A DNA stretch of 64,000 nt, from NCBI RefSeq assembly GCF_040436345.1, contig NC_133232.1, positions 33,617,315 through 33,681,314 on the forward strand. Reading direction: 5' to 3'. The notes under the pieces were generated by a model, which was given only the letters and a program-made list of their open reading frames with translations, searched no databases and was not told where the DNA came from. This DNA comes from Pagrus major (lineage: Eukaryota > Chordata > Actinopteri > Spariformes > Sparidae). Below, in pieces: positions 22,487 to 33,878 of the stretch. Made by a program: the position numbers and the translations under genes. Every line of letters starts with the position of its first letter. Position 1 is the first letter of the stretch.

Positions 22487-24670
22487 CCTCTCGTTACGTT
22501 GGCGTGTCGCTGTGATACCACAGAGGATATAAATATCAACCATCTTTCCAACCTGAACACACGACACGACCCCAGCTGCAAGCTTCTGTTTCATGGTGGG
22601 TTTCTATAACTGACACTGAAACTAAACACAAGAAATGACTTGATTTGAACTTGATTTTCCACTTCAGTTGATGCTCACTTATATTGTTAAGCTGTTTAGG
22701 AAACACACACGTCACTAAATGAAATGTAGTTGTAACTTGTTTGGTTTGTGTGTCAGAAGACACAACACAGCACGTGTTTGTGTTGTTCATCTTTGGTGTG
22801 TTGCCTTCATTCACGACCATATTTATTGAGGTTGTAGTTCGATTCCCAGAAACGCTAAAATAGATGACAGGTGCTAATATTTTAGTGATTTATGGGGTGT
22901 GATATTGTCTTAACTTGGATGTTAAGCGAAGCGATGTGGCCTGCCAAACCGCAGTTTGAGTGTGTGTTTCAGCAGTAGTAGGTGTGAAATTACTGCATAT
23001 TTTAGATGAGGGACCACAGAGTTTCAACATCTGTAAGCAGGAAACTTCTGGATATTTTTCAGAAGAACTCAGGACAATTTCCAGCTGTGCTTCTTGTGAT
23101 GAAAACCTGGTATTTTTCATGGGGAGTCGTGCCATCTCCAGCCATGTTTGAGTTTTAAGCCAGACCATTATGTCTTCCTCACCATAACCAGGTGTTTTAT
23201 GTGCCTAAAGCTAACCAGAGCACAGCCTTGTGACAAGAGAGGGACAGAAAATTGAACCTAAGAAAACAACTGACTTGTTTGGTTTAAGTTCTCTGTGGTT
23301 TAGCAGAAACGTACTTAGCTCACATTTATTCTGGTGATTGAGTTGCAAATGGACAAAAATAACCTCCCTGGTGGAGAAATGCTAAAAACCACAATGGTGA
23401 CAGGAACCACAGTATCAGAGGCTGATTCTCTGTGGTTTGTTTTAACACGCAGCCTCTCTCACATACAGGAAGTGATGAGATCCATTGTTGATGTCAAATT
23501 ATTGATCGTAGGAATTTAATTGATTGGTTTAAAACATTAAAAACATGTCGAGGTATCTGACGGTGAAACATGTTGATGAACTTTCGTTCATCTGACTGAC
23601 TCAGGTGAGAAGGAGACTCAGGAGACGTGATGCCTTATGTTGAAGTATTTAATGATGCTCGATCGAGGAGAACAGGCTCAACAGTACACGTAGTAACACA
23701 GTGACTATGTAACCCTAACGATCAATATCCATATTAGGCTGTGCCTGAACCCCAAATATATATAATGGGTGTCAGCACATCACAAGGAGGAGCACAGTGG
23801 ACACAGTCATGGGGCTGCTACACCATCCTACTATACCGCACTAGTTTGTAATTCAGCTGACCCACATATGATCTGAAGGAGGGAGCTGAGTGAAAAATAA
23901 AAATAAAAGAACAACAGATTTGAACCAAACACCTTGTTATGAAGCAGCACGACGACATTAGCCTACACCTGCCAGTGTAAAACAGTCCATTACATCACCA
24001 CAGACTCTGGGCGGAGGCCTCTTGAACAACTTCACCTGACTTACAAGACACCACATATAGATCGCCAACTGAGAGAGTCAAAGCTGCAGCAGCATTGTGG
24101 TTTGTGGCCTTCAGCAGGGTCAGCGTATTGTTGACCACAAGCCAAAACATGTTGGTTTGATGATAAAGTTGTTAAAGATAAAGTGGTGCTGGAGGTGTGA
24201 CTCATTAAAAATGACCACACATTTAAATCAGCAGCTCCCTGACACAGTGCTGTGTTCAGCCCCTGTACACATGATACACACACACAGTTAAATACAGCAG
24301 GGTGGACACAGGACAAGCTACAACTGTTAAATGTCTTGCAGTGAATACTTTCATGTACTTTGTGTCCTTTGTACTTTCACATGCACAGACACACACAAAC
24401 ACACATTTACAGACACCAGTGACAAACGAATGATGCATGGAAACTTTGGCCTTGTTGTGGTTGGGCTTCAAACTAAGGTGTGAATACAGAGGGGCTTTCT
24501 CTGCCTCTCTCATTTTCTGCTTTAGACTCAGGAAGTTGGGCTCGAAGTGGAATAAAACTACAGTGTATTACTTTTTGAAGTGTATTTTATGTTACACTTT
24601 GGTCCCTCTGAAGGTAACACCTGGTCCCACCCTGATCTTTTAGGCGAGAGCAGGAGCTTGAATTGTGATC

Positions 24671-24931
24671 TTAAAGGAACAGTACTCCACATAAACATTT
24701 CGAGAGCTTCACAGCAAAACAGTGGTGCAGCGTTCTCTGAGATACCTGAAGTAGCTGAACACAAAAATATAACCTCCAAATTAAAAATTGATATATTAGG
24801 CCAAAGTCTAAGCTAAAAGCATTAGTGTGCATTCATCTTTTCAAATGAATTTGAATGTTTTTGTCCAGTCTTTTTATTCCTACATCTTTACAACGACTAC
24901 ATCTTTATTTCTGGGTGAACTGCTCCTTTAA
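24671..24931. mobile_element. TTAA-flanked miniature element
   Basis: The left end TTAAAGGAACAGTACTCCAC and the right end, TTAAAGGAGCAGTTCACCCA in reverse complement, form imperfect terminal inverted repeats bounded by TTAA. About 260 bp, non-coding. Duplicated at 59575-59860. Confidence 0.65.
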
Positions 24932-25325
24932 AAAGGTCTGACACTGTCTCTTTAAGGCCTCCCCCTCCTGAAAAAGTCTGCTCTGATTCGTCAGCTCTCG
25001 ACGCACTAAGCTGATGTATGTGGTTGCATCTTAAAAAAAAACATGATGCATAGACTATATTTATTCTTTAAATGATTAATCAGGAAGAAAAAATGAATGA
25101 AGACACTTTGTTCAACTAAAAAGCGACGTGCTGAGACCTCGTGCAGGCGCCTCTTCCCTCACTGCATCGTTACCTTCGCTACATATCCTGTTGAAGCACA
25201 TAGTCAGGTCTGTTCTGAGTAAACAGCCTTGATGGTCGGTCAAAGGGTGGAAAAATGGCCCACCGCAGCTTGTGTCAGGCCGTGTAGTTGTTGCATGTGG
25301 CTTTGCTTGTTGTTTTCTCAAGATA

Positions 25326-25365
25326 CACATGCGCGCACACACACACACACACACGCACACACGCA
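25326..25365. repeat. (CA)n microsatellite
   Basis: CA-rich run with a few CG steps. Confidence 0.85.
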
Positions 25366-26289
25366 GAGGGCCTTTACAAAGTGCTCTGAGACGAGGAAGA
25401 TGGAGGACTTTATTCATTTGAGTAATTGTCCGCAAACACTTTTTGCACTCTATATATTTTTTTGTGTCTCAACAAAGATTAACTGTGTCTACAACATTAA
25501 ATACTGTGTGTGTATTTTATGTGTGTTGTGATCACACAACCAGCAACACCCTCTCAGAGCAGGCCTGTGAACCACGACTGTTTCAGACCCTTTGTTTGCG
25601 TTTTGGTCCGATTCAGGGACTAACTGAATATAAATTTTGTATTTGCAGCGTTGTTCGTTTGTTTTGTGCAATCAGCATTTACTGACAAAAATGTGTCTCA
25701 GTAGTTTGAATAAATAAAATATCCAGTTGCACACAGTATCTACACTGCAACTAGAAAACAATGTCAGGATGCATTATGTTATCAGAACATGTGCCACCTC
25801 AAGAGTTTGCTGTTAGAGATGTGCTCTGACGGGCGCACAACACCGCACACTCACACGACAACTGATCTTTAAACAAGATATTAAGTCAGTCTCATTTTCT
25901 TATACTAGTTGCATCCTGCAGTGATTACTACTGTAGTGATTTTAACAAAATAAATTAATCATGGCGAACAAACTGAATATGGAAAGTGATGAAATAAGAA
26001 AAACAAACAAGGAAACTGAAAATGGTGCACATTAAAGTAAACAGGTTTTAATTTAATTATTTTTGCACTGCATTGAGACATATAGGAGAAGTTAACAACC
26101 ATAAAATTGCATCAGACAGATTGGGAACCTCACTCAACAACCTTTTCAAAAGTCTGTTCGATCAGTAGCATGATTTACCTCCTCAACAACAAAAACTGCA
26201 CAAAAATAAAGCGAGACTGAAATTGTTGTGAAGCTGTAACTTTTTCCAAATGATACTGTGTTGAATTAGCAAATCCATAGTTCAGATTG

Positions 26290-27999
26290 TTAATCTCTCA
26301 CAAAAGTCCTGATGTCAGAGTAGGTCGTCTCTGCCTCTGATGTTTTTACCTTCAGTCTCTCTGCTTTGCGAGCTTTCTTCTTGGTGAAGGTCGGTGCAGA
26401 ATAAGTCAATGAGTCCTCATGTCTCTGAGCAAAGATATGGAAAAAATGTCATGAGAAGACAGATGTTAATATTTAGATGTTAATATTTACATACAGTAAT
26501 AACTTTCCAACTCATCTCTTTTCTTTGCATTCCTTACCTGCTGTCTTTGCTGACCACCACTGGCATTTGTTTCCAGGACAGCATCTGTATTAAAATAATA
26601 AATAATAAAAACATATATTAGATAAAAAGATGCTGTCTGTTAATTCAGATTTATTTATGGATATATCAATGTAAATCCTGTGTAGTTAGCTTTTCGCAAA
26701 AAGCTGTTTGATGGATTGAAGTATGAGAAACTTCTGTTACCTTTGCAACAACCACAAGATTTCTTCTTCATGGTGTAACTCAGGCAGGAAATAACAATCA
26801 GACTCATCACCAGAGCAGCACAGAGCAGAAACACGACTATATTGGCCGTCTGCAGATCCCACATGTTGACTGGTGAAACAATATGAAAAGGAGAAAATAA
26901 TAAAAGTCAACAATTATTTTAATAAGACGTTAAAATACATTTGTGGTACAACTTAATAGATTTGATGAGATCAGAATGAATGATTATTATCGATTTCTCG
27001 AAATCTTTACCTTCAATGTCCAGTTTTGTTCCATTTCCAAATAAAATCTCTCCACATGAGGCCACAGCGCAGTAATAAGTCCCAGCATCAGAGGAGCTGA
27101 CGTTCTTAGAGAAGCTGTAGACACATTTCTGTGCAGAGTGAGCCTCAGGACTCGTCTCACATTCATCACCACTGTTTCCATGAGTGTAAATGAAAGAGGG
27201 ATTAGATTCTGATCCGGCTCTGAACCAGAACACATTGTGTCCTCCTGGACATGGTTTGTTCTCAGAGTCAGAGAGGACTGAACACTGCAGAGACACTGAG
27301 TCTCCTGGACGGACTGGATCAGATGGAGGGAGTTGAATGACGGTGGTGATATCAGGTTCTGCTCCTGCAAAATAAAACATTTTACTCCCTTTAATGAAAA
27401 TAAAAGTATTTATATATGTTCATTTATAGTTTAAGGAAACATGTGACATCTTTATATATAAATTAAAACTTCTAAATATGTAAAGTGCTGTTATAAATGA
27501 TGTTTACCTTGAATTCTTAGAAATATTCCTTTCACAAATGTCAAGTTAAGTTTGTCTACTTTTACACAGTAGTAAAGTCCAGTATCATTTAACTGTGCTT
27601 CACTAATATTCAGAAGAAATGTTCCATCGCCTTGTTTTGCTGTAATGCGAGGAGTTTCGTTCACACCAGGATAATCAAAGCTATGTGTTCCTCCCAAGAA
27701 TTCAGGCACGTTTCCAGAAACCAGCCTGATCCAAAACAATGTAGGTGCTGAAAGCAAAGACTTCTGACGGGCACAGGTCAGAGTCACATTATCTCCAACA
27801 GTCTTCACCTCAAAGTTCAGATCGTCTGTGCATCCTAAAGATAAAATTAAATAGAGCAGTGATTAACAACAGACAGAGTCAAATGTTCTCTGCTCTAAAC
27901 TGATGCGTGAATATAACAAACCTAAACTATATATGGATAAAAGTCTGACTACTTACGCCCGACTCTGAGCATCGGCAGTAGATAAAACACGATCAGCAT
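26290..27999 (-). CDS. nitr: NITR-7: two-domain NITR with ITSM-like tail
   Basis: Intact 344-residue NITR. Exons: leader 27999-27957, V 27834-27508, I 27364-27011, transmembrane 26869-26741, cytoplasmic 26584-26538, terminal 26424-26290. V: VTLTC, LFWIRLVSG, NDTGLYYC and J-like LTFVKGIFLRI. I: begins EPDITTVIQLPPSDPVRPGD, has six cysteines, VFWFRAGS, TYYC and a clean J-like FGNGTKLDIE. The transmembrane segment is VFLLCAALVMSLIVIS and onward, followed by MKKKSCGCC. Tail tyrosines are LTYSAP (Tyr308) and TTYSDI (Tyr335); the second fits TxYxxI, the ITSM form, rather than a strict ITIM. Closest relatives are NITR-13 (whole gene) and NITR-8 (leader, V and I only). Confidence 0.9.
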
Positions 28000-28102
28000 T
28001 TTCTTGTTGATTCACTCGAGACAGCAGTTAAATTAGATCGTATTAGAGGAAGATTCATCTTAATGTAGCGGCAGCGAGTGGGAGGGAATGATTTCAGAGC
28101 AG

Positions 28103-28111
28103 TCTGATTGG
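28103..28111 (-). promoter_or_regulatory. CCAATCAGA box of NITR-7
   Basis: Minus-strand box, 103 nt before the ATG. Confidence 0.55.
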
Positions 28112-28401
28112 CTCCTTGTTATGATGTAGTTTCAGTGAACCACCACAGTGGAAATAATATCGACCACTTTTCCAACCTGAACACATGAAACAACACTAAC
28201 AGCAAGCTTCTGTTTAGAGTTTCATGTGGACACACCAGAGGATTTTATTGGACTTGACTTTTAATCTGATACTGACTCAAATGATGAAAATGTTTAGGAA
28301 ACACACACACATCACCCTAAATGACATGTAGTAAGATCATTTTCTGACCACAAGGAAGAACAATGCACAATACAGCACACTTTTGTGTTAAGGTAAGGTT
28401 G

Positions 28402-30899
28402 CCATGCCGAAGCACGACTGTCCCTCCTCCCCAGTCCCCCGCTGGCCTGCACTCACATTGCTCCGGCTGCAACCGGGCCTGAGCACAGTTACCTCTTGTA
28501 CATACGTCATCATGTCATAGTGCGGTCGCAATGGAGAACAACACAGAGAACATGACTAACTTTACTGACTTTTTTGTGGCTTATTTTGTGTTGTTATATA
28601 CGCATGATTATACTTCATGTTCATGTTGCGCACCCTCAGCCATTAGACACGGTGATACACAAAGACCCAGGAGCCATTTTTAAAAAATTCAGATGCTTTA
28701 CATCATCAGTGATGACCCGCCCCTCTGCCTGTCACTCACATAAGCAGGAAGAGCGCAGCGTTCATCCTCTACACTCGCTTCACTTCTTGTCAGAGGGCTG
28801 GTGAAAGTCAGCAGCAGAGCGACACTCTCACAGTATCACACAAACACATTCACCTGAAGGCCACTGAGAGTTTCTGAACTATGTATTTTTATCTGAGGAG
28901 AAAACCACAACATAACACAATCCAATACAACACCACACACTGACACACACAACCTATCTATCTATAGGGCCTGCAGTAAATCTGTTGGACCAGTGTGTTG
29001 TGGTCTGTGGTCTTCATCAGGGTCAGTGCTGTCCTTTGTTTTCTGCTTCGTACTTTTGAAAACAGACGCACATGAACACACATTCACAGTCACCACTGAG
29101 AAACAAACAATGCATGGAAACTGAAGCGTTGTTGTGGTCGGCTTCAAACTGAGGTGAGACTCTTCGACCTCTCTCACTTACTATTTCAGCCTCAGAAAGT
29201 GGCCTGTACCACTACAGTGCCTTCCTTTTATGGCTCGTGTTTAATATCACAACAACTTCAAAAGGGGCAGTTACAAGAAACAGGACGGTTGGAGACACAC
29301 CTACCCAGTCACGCTACGTCATGATCGCCTTCAGCTCAGTTTTCTGTGATTCAGTCCTTCTGATTGGTCGTTCATGTCAGAGGGGGGAGGTGCTGATCAC
29401 TCACTGGTCTCAACCCTGATCTGTTCGACAAGAGCATGAGTTCTTAAATGAAGGAGAACTTACATGAAGTCTGCCTGATTATCCACAAACAGGTTTCACA
29501 TGTGTGCTGAAGTCTAAAGTGATGGACAGGAATCAATAAACTAATATAAGGATCGTATGTTTCAATATAACTGATCCATACGGTTGTAGATCCCTTTTGT
29601 TGTATCTTTAAAAACCCAATTTATAATCAGTAGTTGTCCTCTGAATGACATTAACCAGAAAATAAAACCAAAACTTTGTCTTTTGTTCAACTAAAATTAG
29701 CCTTCTGAAACCTGTTTTAGCTCTTCCTCGCTACGTATCCTGTTGAAGCCTGTAGTCAGGTCCTGTTCTGAGTAAACAGCCTTGATGGTCAGTCTGACGG
29801 CCCACCGCAGCCCATAGCTGTCAGTGCAGCTTGTTGCATGTGGCTTTGCTCGTTGTCATGACAGATGTGCAGAAGAGCTTCACAAAGTGTTGCAGCAACA
29901 GGACGAAGGAGGAGTTCATTAAATTCAGTGGTTTTTCTCTCACGTTATTCATGCAATGTATTTTCTTATCAGTGCATTTCTCTGAAGAAAGATTAATTGT
30001 GACTAAACCATCAAAGTTTCCATAAGTTTTTGTCTACAGTTGTGCTGAACAGACACACAGCAGTTCACTGTCAAAACCTCAAAATGTCTGTCTGCTAGTC
30101 GAGCCTCTAACTACTGATAACCGGCACTTATACACCAGTATTGGTAGAGGAGAGAGTCGCCGCAAGAGTGTTTGTCCTCTGTTGTTAGAGCAGCTCACCA
30201 CAACCAGCAGCACCTTTCTCTACAGGCAGAGCAGCGCCTGTCAACTGCTCTGCAAATGTGTTCAAAGGACATTTTATCCCCAACTGACAACATATTGACT
30301 AGAGGTAGTTGTGTATCAGTCAGACTGTGTAAATATTGATCAATGTTTTTTGCTTTTCAGTTGTCTTGGTAATTAACAGCATTAACCACCAGTGTTTCTG
30401 TAAGGGGACATGTAGTCAACATGTCTGTGGACATCTGATTTGTGTTTTGTTTGACGTTTAGGAAATCTGCAGAATAACCAAAACTTGTTTGACACAATAA
30501 CAGATGGAGTCAGTAGTTTAGCACTACGAAGCACAGTGTGTTTTATTTATTGAAACAGTTTGTTACATATTACAGTAGTACTGATCAGAAATCAGAGCTC
30601 TTCTCTAATTTCTGATCAGATCTGTTCCTCTGATATCTGAGCCATCTAACATGTCGGTGCCTACACTGATACATTGGAGCCTCTGGAGACCCTGCACAGA
30701 ATAAGCAGGTAAATACAATGATCAGAAAAGTTCAACCCCACATTCAGTGTATTTCCATTTATTTCAATCTAACTTGTTTCTACAGTTATATGTGTATAAT
30801 ATGTATATAAGCTTGACCTAATAGCCACTACTAGCTACTGTATATAAACCCATTGAGCTCTAAATGGACTGACATCAACCAAACACATCATTTTAGTCA
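28402..30899. repeat. Intergenic unit Y, copy 1
   Basis: About 2.5 kb of gene-free DNA lying between the NITR-7 promoter and the NITR-8 3' end, repeated at about 33879-37053, 42361-44858 and 50226-52658. The copies are highly similar. Short frames recur in every copy (for example 28574-28804 and 29237-29419) but have no domain and differ mainly by scattered base changes, so I treat them as non-coding. AATAAA signals for NITR-8 lie on the minus strand near 30542-30551. Confidence 0.8.
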
Positions 30900-32547
30900 C
30901 TAATCCAACCCAAAAGCCTTGACAGCAGTGTAGATCCTCTCTCTCTCTGCTGCTCCTGCATGCTTCATCGCACCTCTGGCAGTTTTCATCATGGTGAAAA
31001 CAACTGCAGAATAAAGCCTCATGTCCACATCTCTCTGTGAAAATACACCAGAAGACAACGTTAAAAAACACAAACAACCTCAACTGTTTCAATGAGGTTA
31101 ATCCATCATTTAAATTCCTCACCTGTTGACTTTTTTGACCACCACGGATTTTCTGCCCGGCAACAGCAGCTGGATTTAGAAACAGAAAGTATATATTTAA
31201 CAATAAATAAGGATGGAGTAGCTTTAATGTTATAGCGTTGTATAGAGAACTACGAGTAACTTCTATTACCAATGTAACAACAAATGAGGAAGGCTGTAAC
31301 AACCAGACTTATAGCCAAGGCAGCACACAACGGAAGAAGTACATCAGCCATACTGGTTCCTGAAACTCATCAAAATGAAAAAAGAAAGAAAATTACCACA
31401 GGGTGAAATCTGATAGTGTTAATGTTACCTCCTTGTTACCATAAAATATTTAAAACACAAGAAAACACTTAATAGTTGATCTTGATGGATTTTATTTGAC
31501 TTATTGTATAATCTGACACTTAAATATTTGAATTATCTAAACAACAAAACAAAAATACCTTCAATGTCCAGTTTTGTTCCATTTCCAAATAAAATCTCTC
31601 CACATGAGGCCACAGCGCAGTAATAAGTCCCAGCATCAGAGGAGCTGACGTTCTTAGAGAAGCTGTAGACACATTTCTGTGCAGAGTGAGCCTCAGGACT
31701 CGTCTCACATTCATCACCACTGTTTCCATGAGCGTAAATGAAACTGGGATTAGATTCTGATCCGGCTCTGAACCAGAACACATTGTGACCTCCTGGACAT
31801 GGTTTGTTCTCAGAGTCAGAGAGGACTGAACACTGCAGAGACACTGAGTCTCCTGGACGGACTGGATCAGATGGAGGGAGCTGAATGACGGTGGTAATAT
31901 CAGGTTCTGCTCCTGCAAAATAAAACATTTTACTCCTTTTAATAAAAATAAAAGTATTTAAATATGTTAATTTATAGTTTAAGGAAACATGTGACATCTT
32001 TATGTATAAATTAAAACTTCTAAATATGTAAAGTGCTGTTATAAATGATGTTTACCTTGAATTCGTAGAAATGTTCCTTCCACAAATGTCAAGTTAAGTT
32101 TGTCTACTTTTACACAGTAGTAAAGTCCAGTATCATTTAACTGTGCTTCACTAATATGCAGAAGAAATGTTCCATCGCCTTGTTTTGCTGTAATGCGAGG
32201 AGTTTTGTTCACACCAGGATAATCAAAGCTATGTGTTCCTCCCAAGAATTTAGGCACGTTTCCAGAAACCAGCCTGATCCAAAACAATGTAGGTGCTGAA
32301 AGCAAAGACTTCTGGCGGTCACAGGTCAGAGTCACATTATCTCCAACAGTCTTCACCTCAAAGTTCAGATCGTCTGTGCATCCTAAAGATAAAATTAAAT
32401 AGAGCAGTGATTAACAACAGACAGAGTCAAATGTTCTCTGCTCTAAACTGATGCGTGAATATAACAAACCTAAACTATGTATGGATAAAAGTCTGACTAC
32501 TTACGCCCGACTCTGAGCATCAGCAGTAAATAAAACACGATCAGCAT
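30900..32547 (-). CDS. nitr: NITR-8: chimeric NITR (NITR-7 ectodomain, NITR-3 tail)
   Basis: Intact 331-residue NITR. Exons: leader 32547-32505, V 32382-32056, I 31912-31559, transmembrane 31359-31270, cytoplasmic 31169-31123, terminal 31034-30900. Leader, V and I are nearly identical to NITR-7 (EVKTVGDNVTLTC, LFWIRLVSG, FGNGTKLDIE). The transmembrane and tail exons instead match NITR-3 and NITR-11 (LCAALAISLVV, YSAV at Tyr295, YTAV at Tyr322). The transmembrane exon is 90 bp rather than 129 bp; part of the loss is about 24 bp that encode the juxtamembrane lysine segment (CAMKKQESG in NITR-3), leaving FLICCYIG directly after the membrane. The frame is kept. Loss of the stop-transfer lysines may affect topology or adaptor contact. 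Confidence 0.9.
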
Positions 32548-32650
32548 TTTCTTGTTGATTCACTCGAGACAGCAGTTAAATTAGATCGTATTAGAGGAAG
32601 ATTCATCTTAATGTAGCGGCATCGAGTGGGAGGGAATCATTTCAGAGCAG

Positions 32651-32659
32651 TCTGATTGG
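32651..32659 (-). promoter_or_regulatory. CCAATCAGA box of NITR-8
   Basis: Minus-strand box, 103 nt before the ATG. Confidence 0.55.
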
Positions 32660-33878
32660 CTCCTTGTTATGATGTAGTTTCAGTGAACCACCACAGTGGA
32701 AATAATATCGACCACTTTTCCAACCTGAACACATGAAACAACACTAACAGCAAGCTTCTGTTTAGAGTTTCATGTGGACACACCAGAGGATTTTATTGGA
32801 CTTGACTTTTAATCTGATGCTGACTCAAATGATGAAAATGTTTAGGAAACACACACACATCACCCTAAATGACATGTAGTAAGATCATTTTCTGACCATA
32901 AGGAAGAACAATGCACAATACAGCACACTTTTGTGTTAAGGTAAGGTTGTACACGAAGGTCCACCCACACAGGTGTTTTCACACATGTTGTTTATAATTA
33001 GACCTTTGACAGAACTGTCAGAACCTGCATTTAGTTGAAATAATCTCACTCTTCCTTTGCTGGTATAAACCTTCATGATCCTCAACAGGACGTCAAGTTT
33101 AATGACATCAACGTGTCTTCACCCAACTCCCACCTGACAGGGTGAAAGATGTGTTGGAGGGCAGGACAGGGCCTTTAAAGAGGAGGTAAAGGTTTGTTTT
33201 TACCATGCTGCATTAAAGACACAGTGCAGTAGTTCCTAAACATTAGTAGTGGATGTATCTCGCCATAATGTGTAATACACTCGCTGGTCCACTGTGAAAC
33301 TGTTGCCTTTGCACTCGCCTGCTCCTGAAAACACCACGGCCTCATTCAGTGGTCAAGTCAGTGATAACAAACACTTGATGTTCGATTACACTTTCAAAAT
33401 AAAGGCACCAAAACTACTAAGTTAAGTTTAGGAGAAAATCGTGGTTTGACTTAAAATAACAATTTCAGTCACCATTAAATGAAGTTCAGACAAGAAGATA
33501 ACTCTACTGCGTGCTTTGTCGTTTAGTTTATTACTCGTACCATCATGTCATTCACTCCTCCCACACATGCTCATGATGTCCTGATTTCCTGCCTCATTAT
33601 TTGGGGCAGTCAATTGACATCAGCTGGTCACATCCATCCAATAGACAGTGACACGTGTTCACTGTTAGCCTATCATCTTGTTGCTGTCTTTTTGAATATG
33701 ATGCTTTTAGTCCATTTCTACTGCTGTTTTGCGCGCCCCACCACTGTCACCAACACCACCAGCGTCTGGACTCTATAGGGGGATTTTTCTTGCTGCTGCT
33801 CAGGGCAGATGCCCCTCGATCATGAAGTCTCCCTGTAGATCCTGAGGGAGCACTCCCACTTGGCCCAGTTGCTTCTCA
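32660..33878. other. Gene-free region upstream of NITR-8
   Basis: 32660-33200 matches sequence upstream of NITR-13 (63418-64000), and in part 28112-28395. 33200-33878 is found only once in the window, and I recognise nothing in it. Confidence 0.5.

Larger units (their letters stand above)
22560..26289. repeat. Intergenic block between NITR-6 and NITR-7
   Basis: Gene-free; near-identical to about 57540-61597 between NITR-12 and NITR-13. Stretches near 24300-24500 and 25140-25400 are diverged relatives of the intergenic block near 29070-29180 and 29730-29900, so all leftward units share an old common layout. Contains a miniature transposon (24671-24931) and a CA run (25326-25365). Confidence 0.75.

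Noticed and set aside
26290-27999. Reading the G-type V domain as an immunoglobulin or T-cell receptor segment
   Set aside because: No recombination signal heptamer/nonamer beside the V exon; the exon splices directly to a six-cysteine I exon, as in NITRs.
28574-28804. Small frame starting MWLILCCYIRM, repeated in all four unit Y copies
   Set aside because: No domain, no signal of codon constraint, and the whole spacer is equally conserved through recent duplication.
29237-29419. 60-codon frame MFNITTTSKG found in four copies
   Set aside because: Same reasoning; conservation equals that of the surrounding non-coding sequence.
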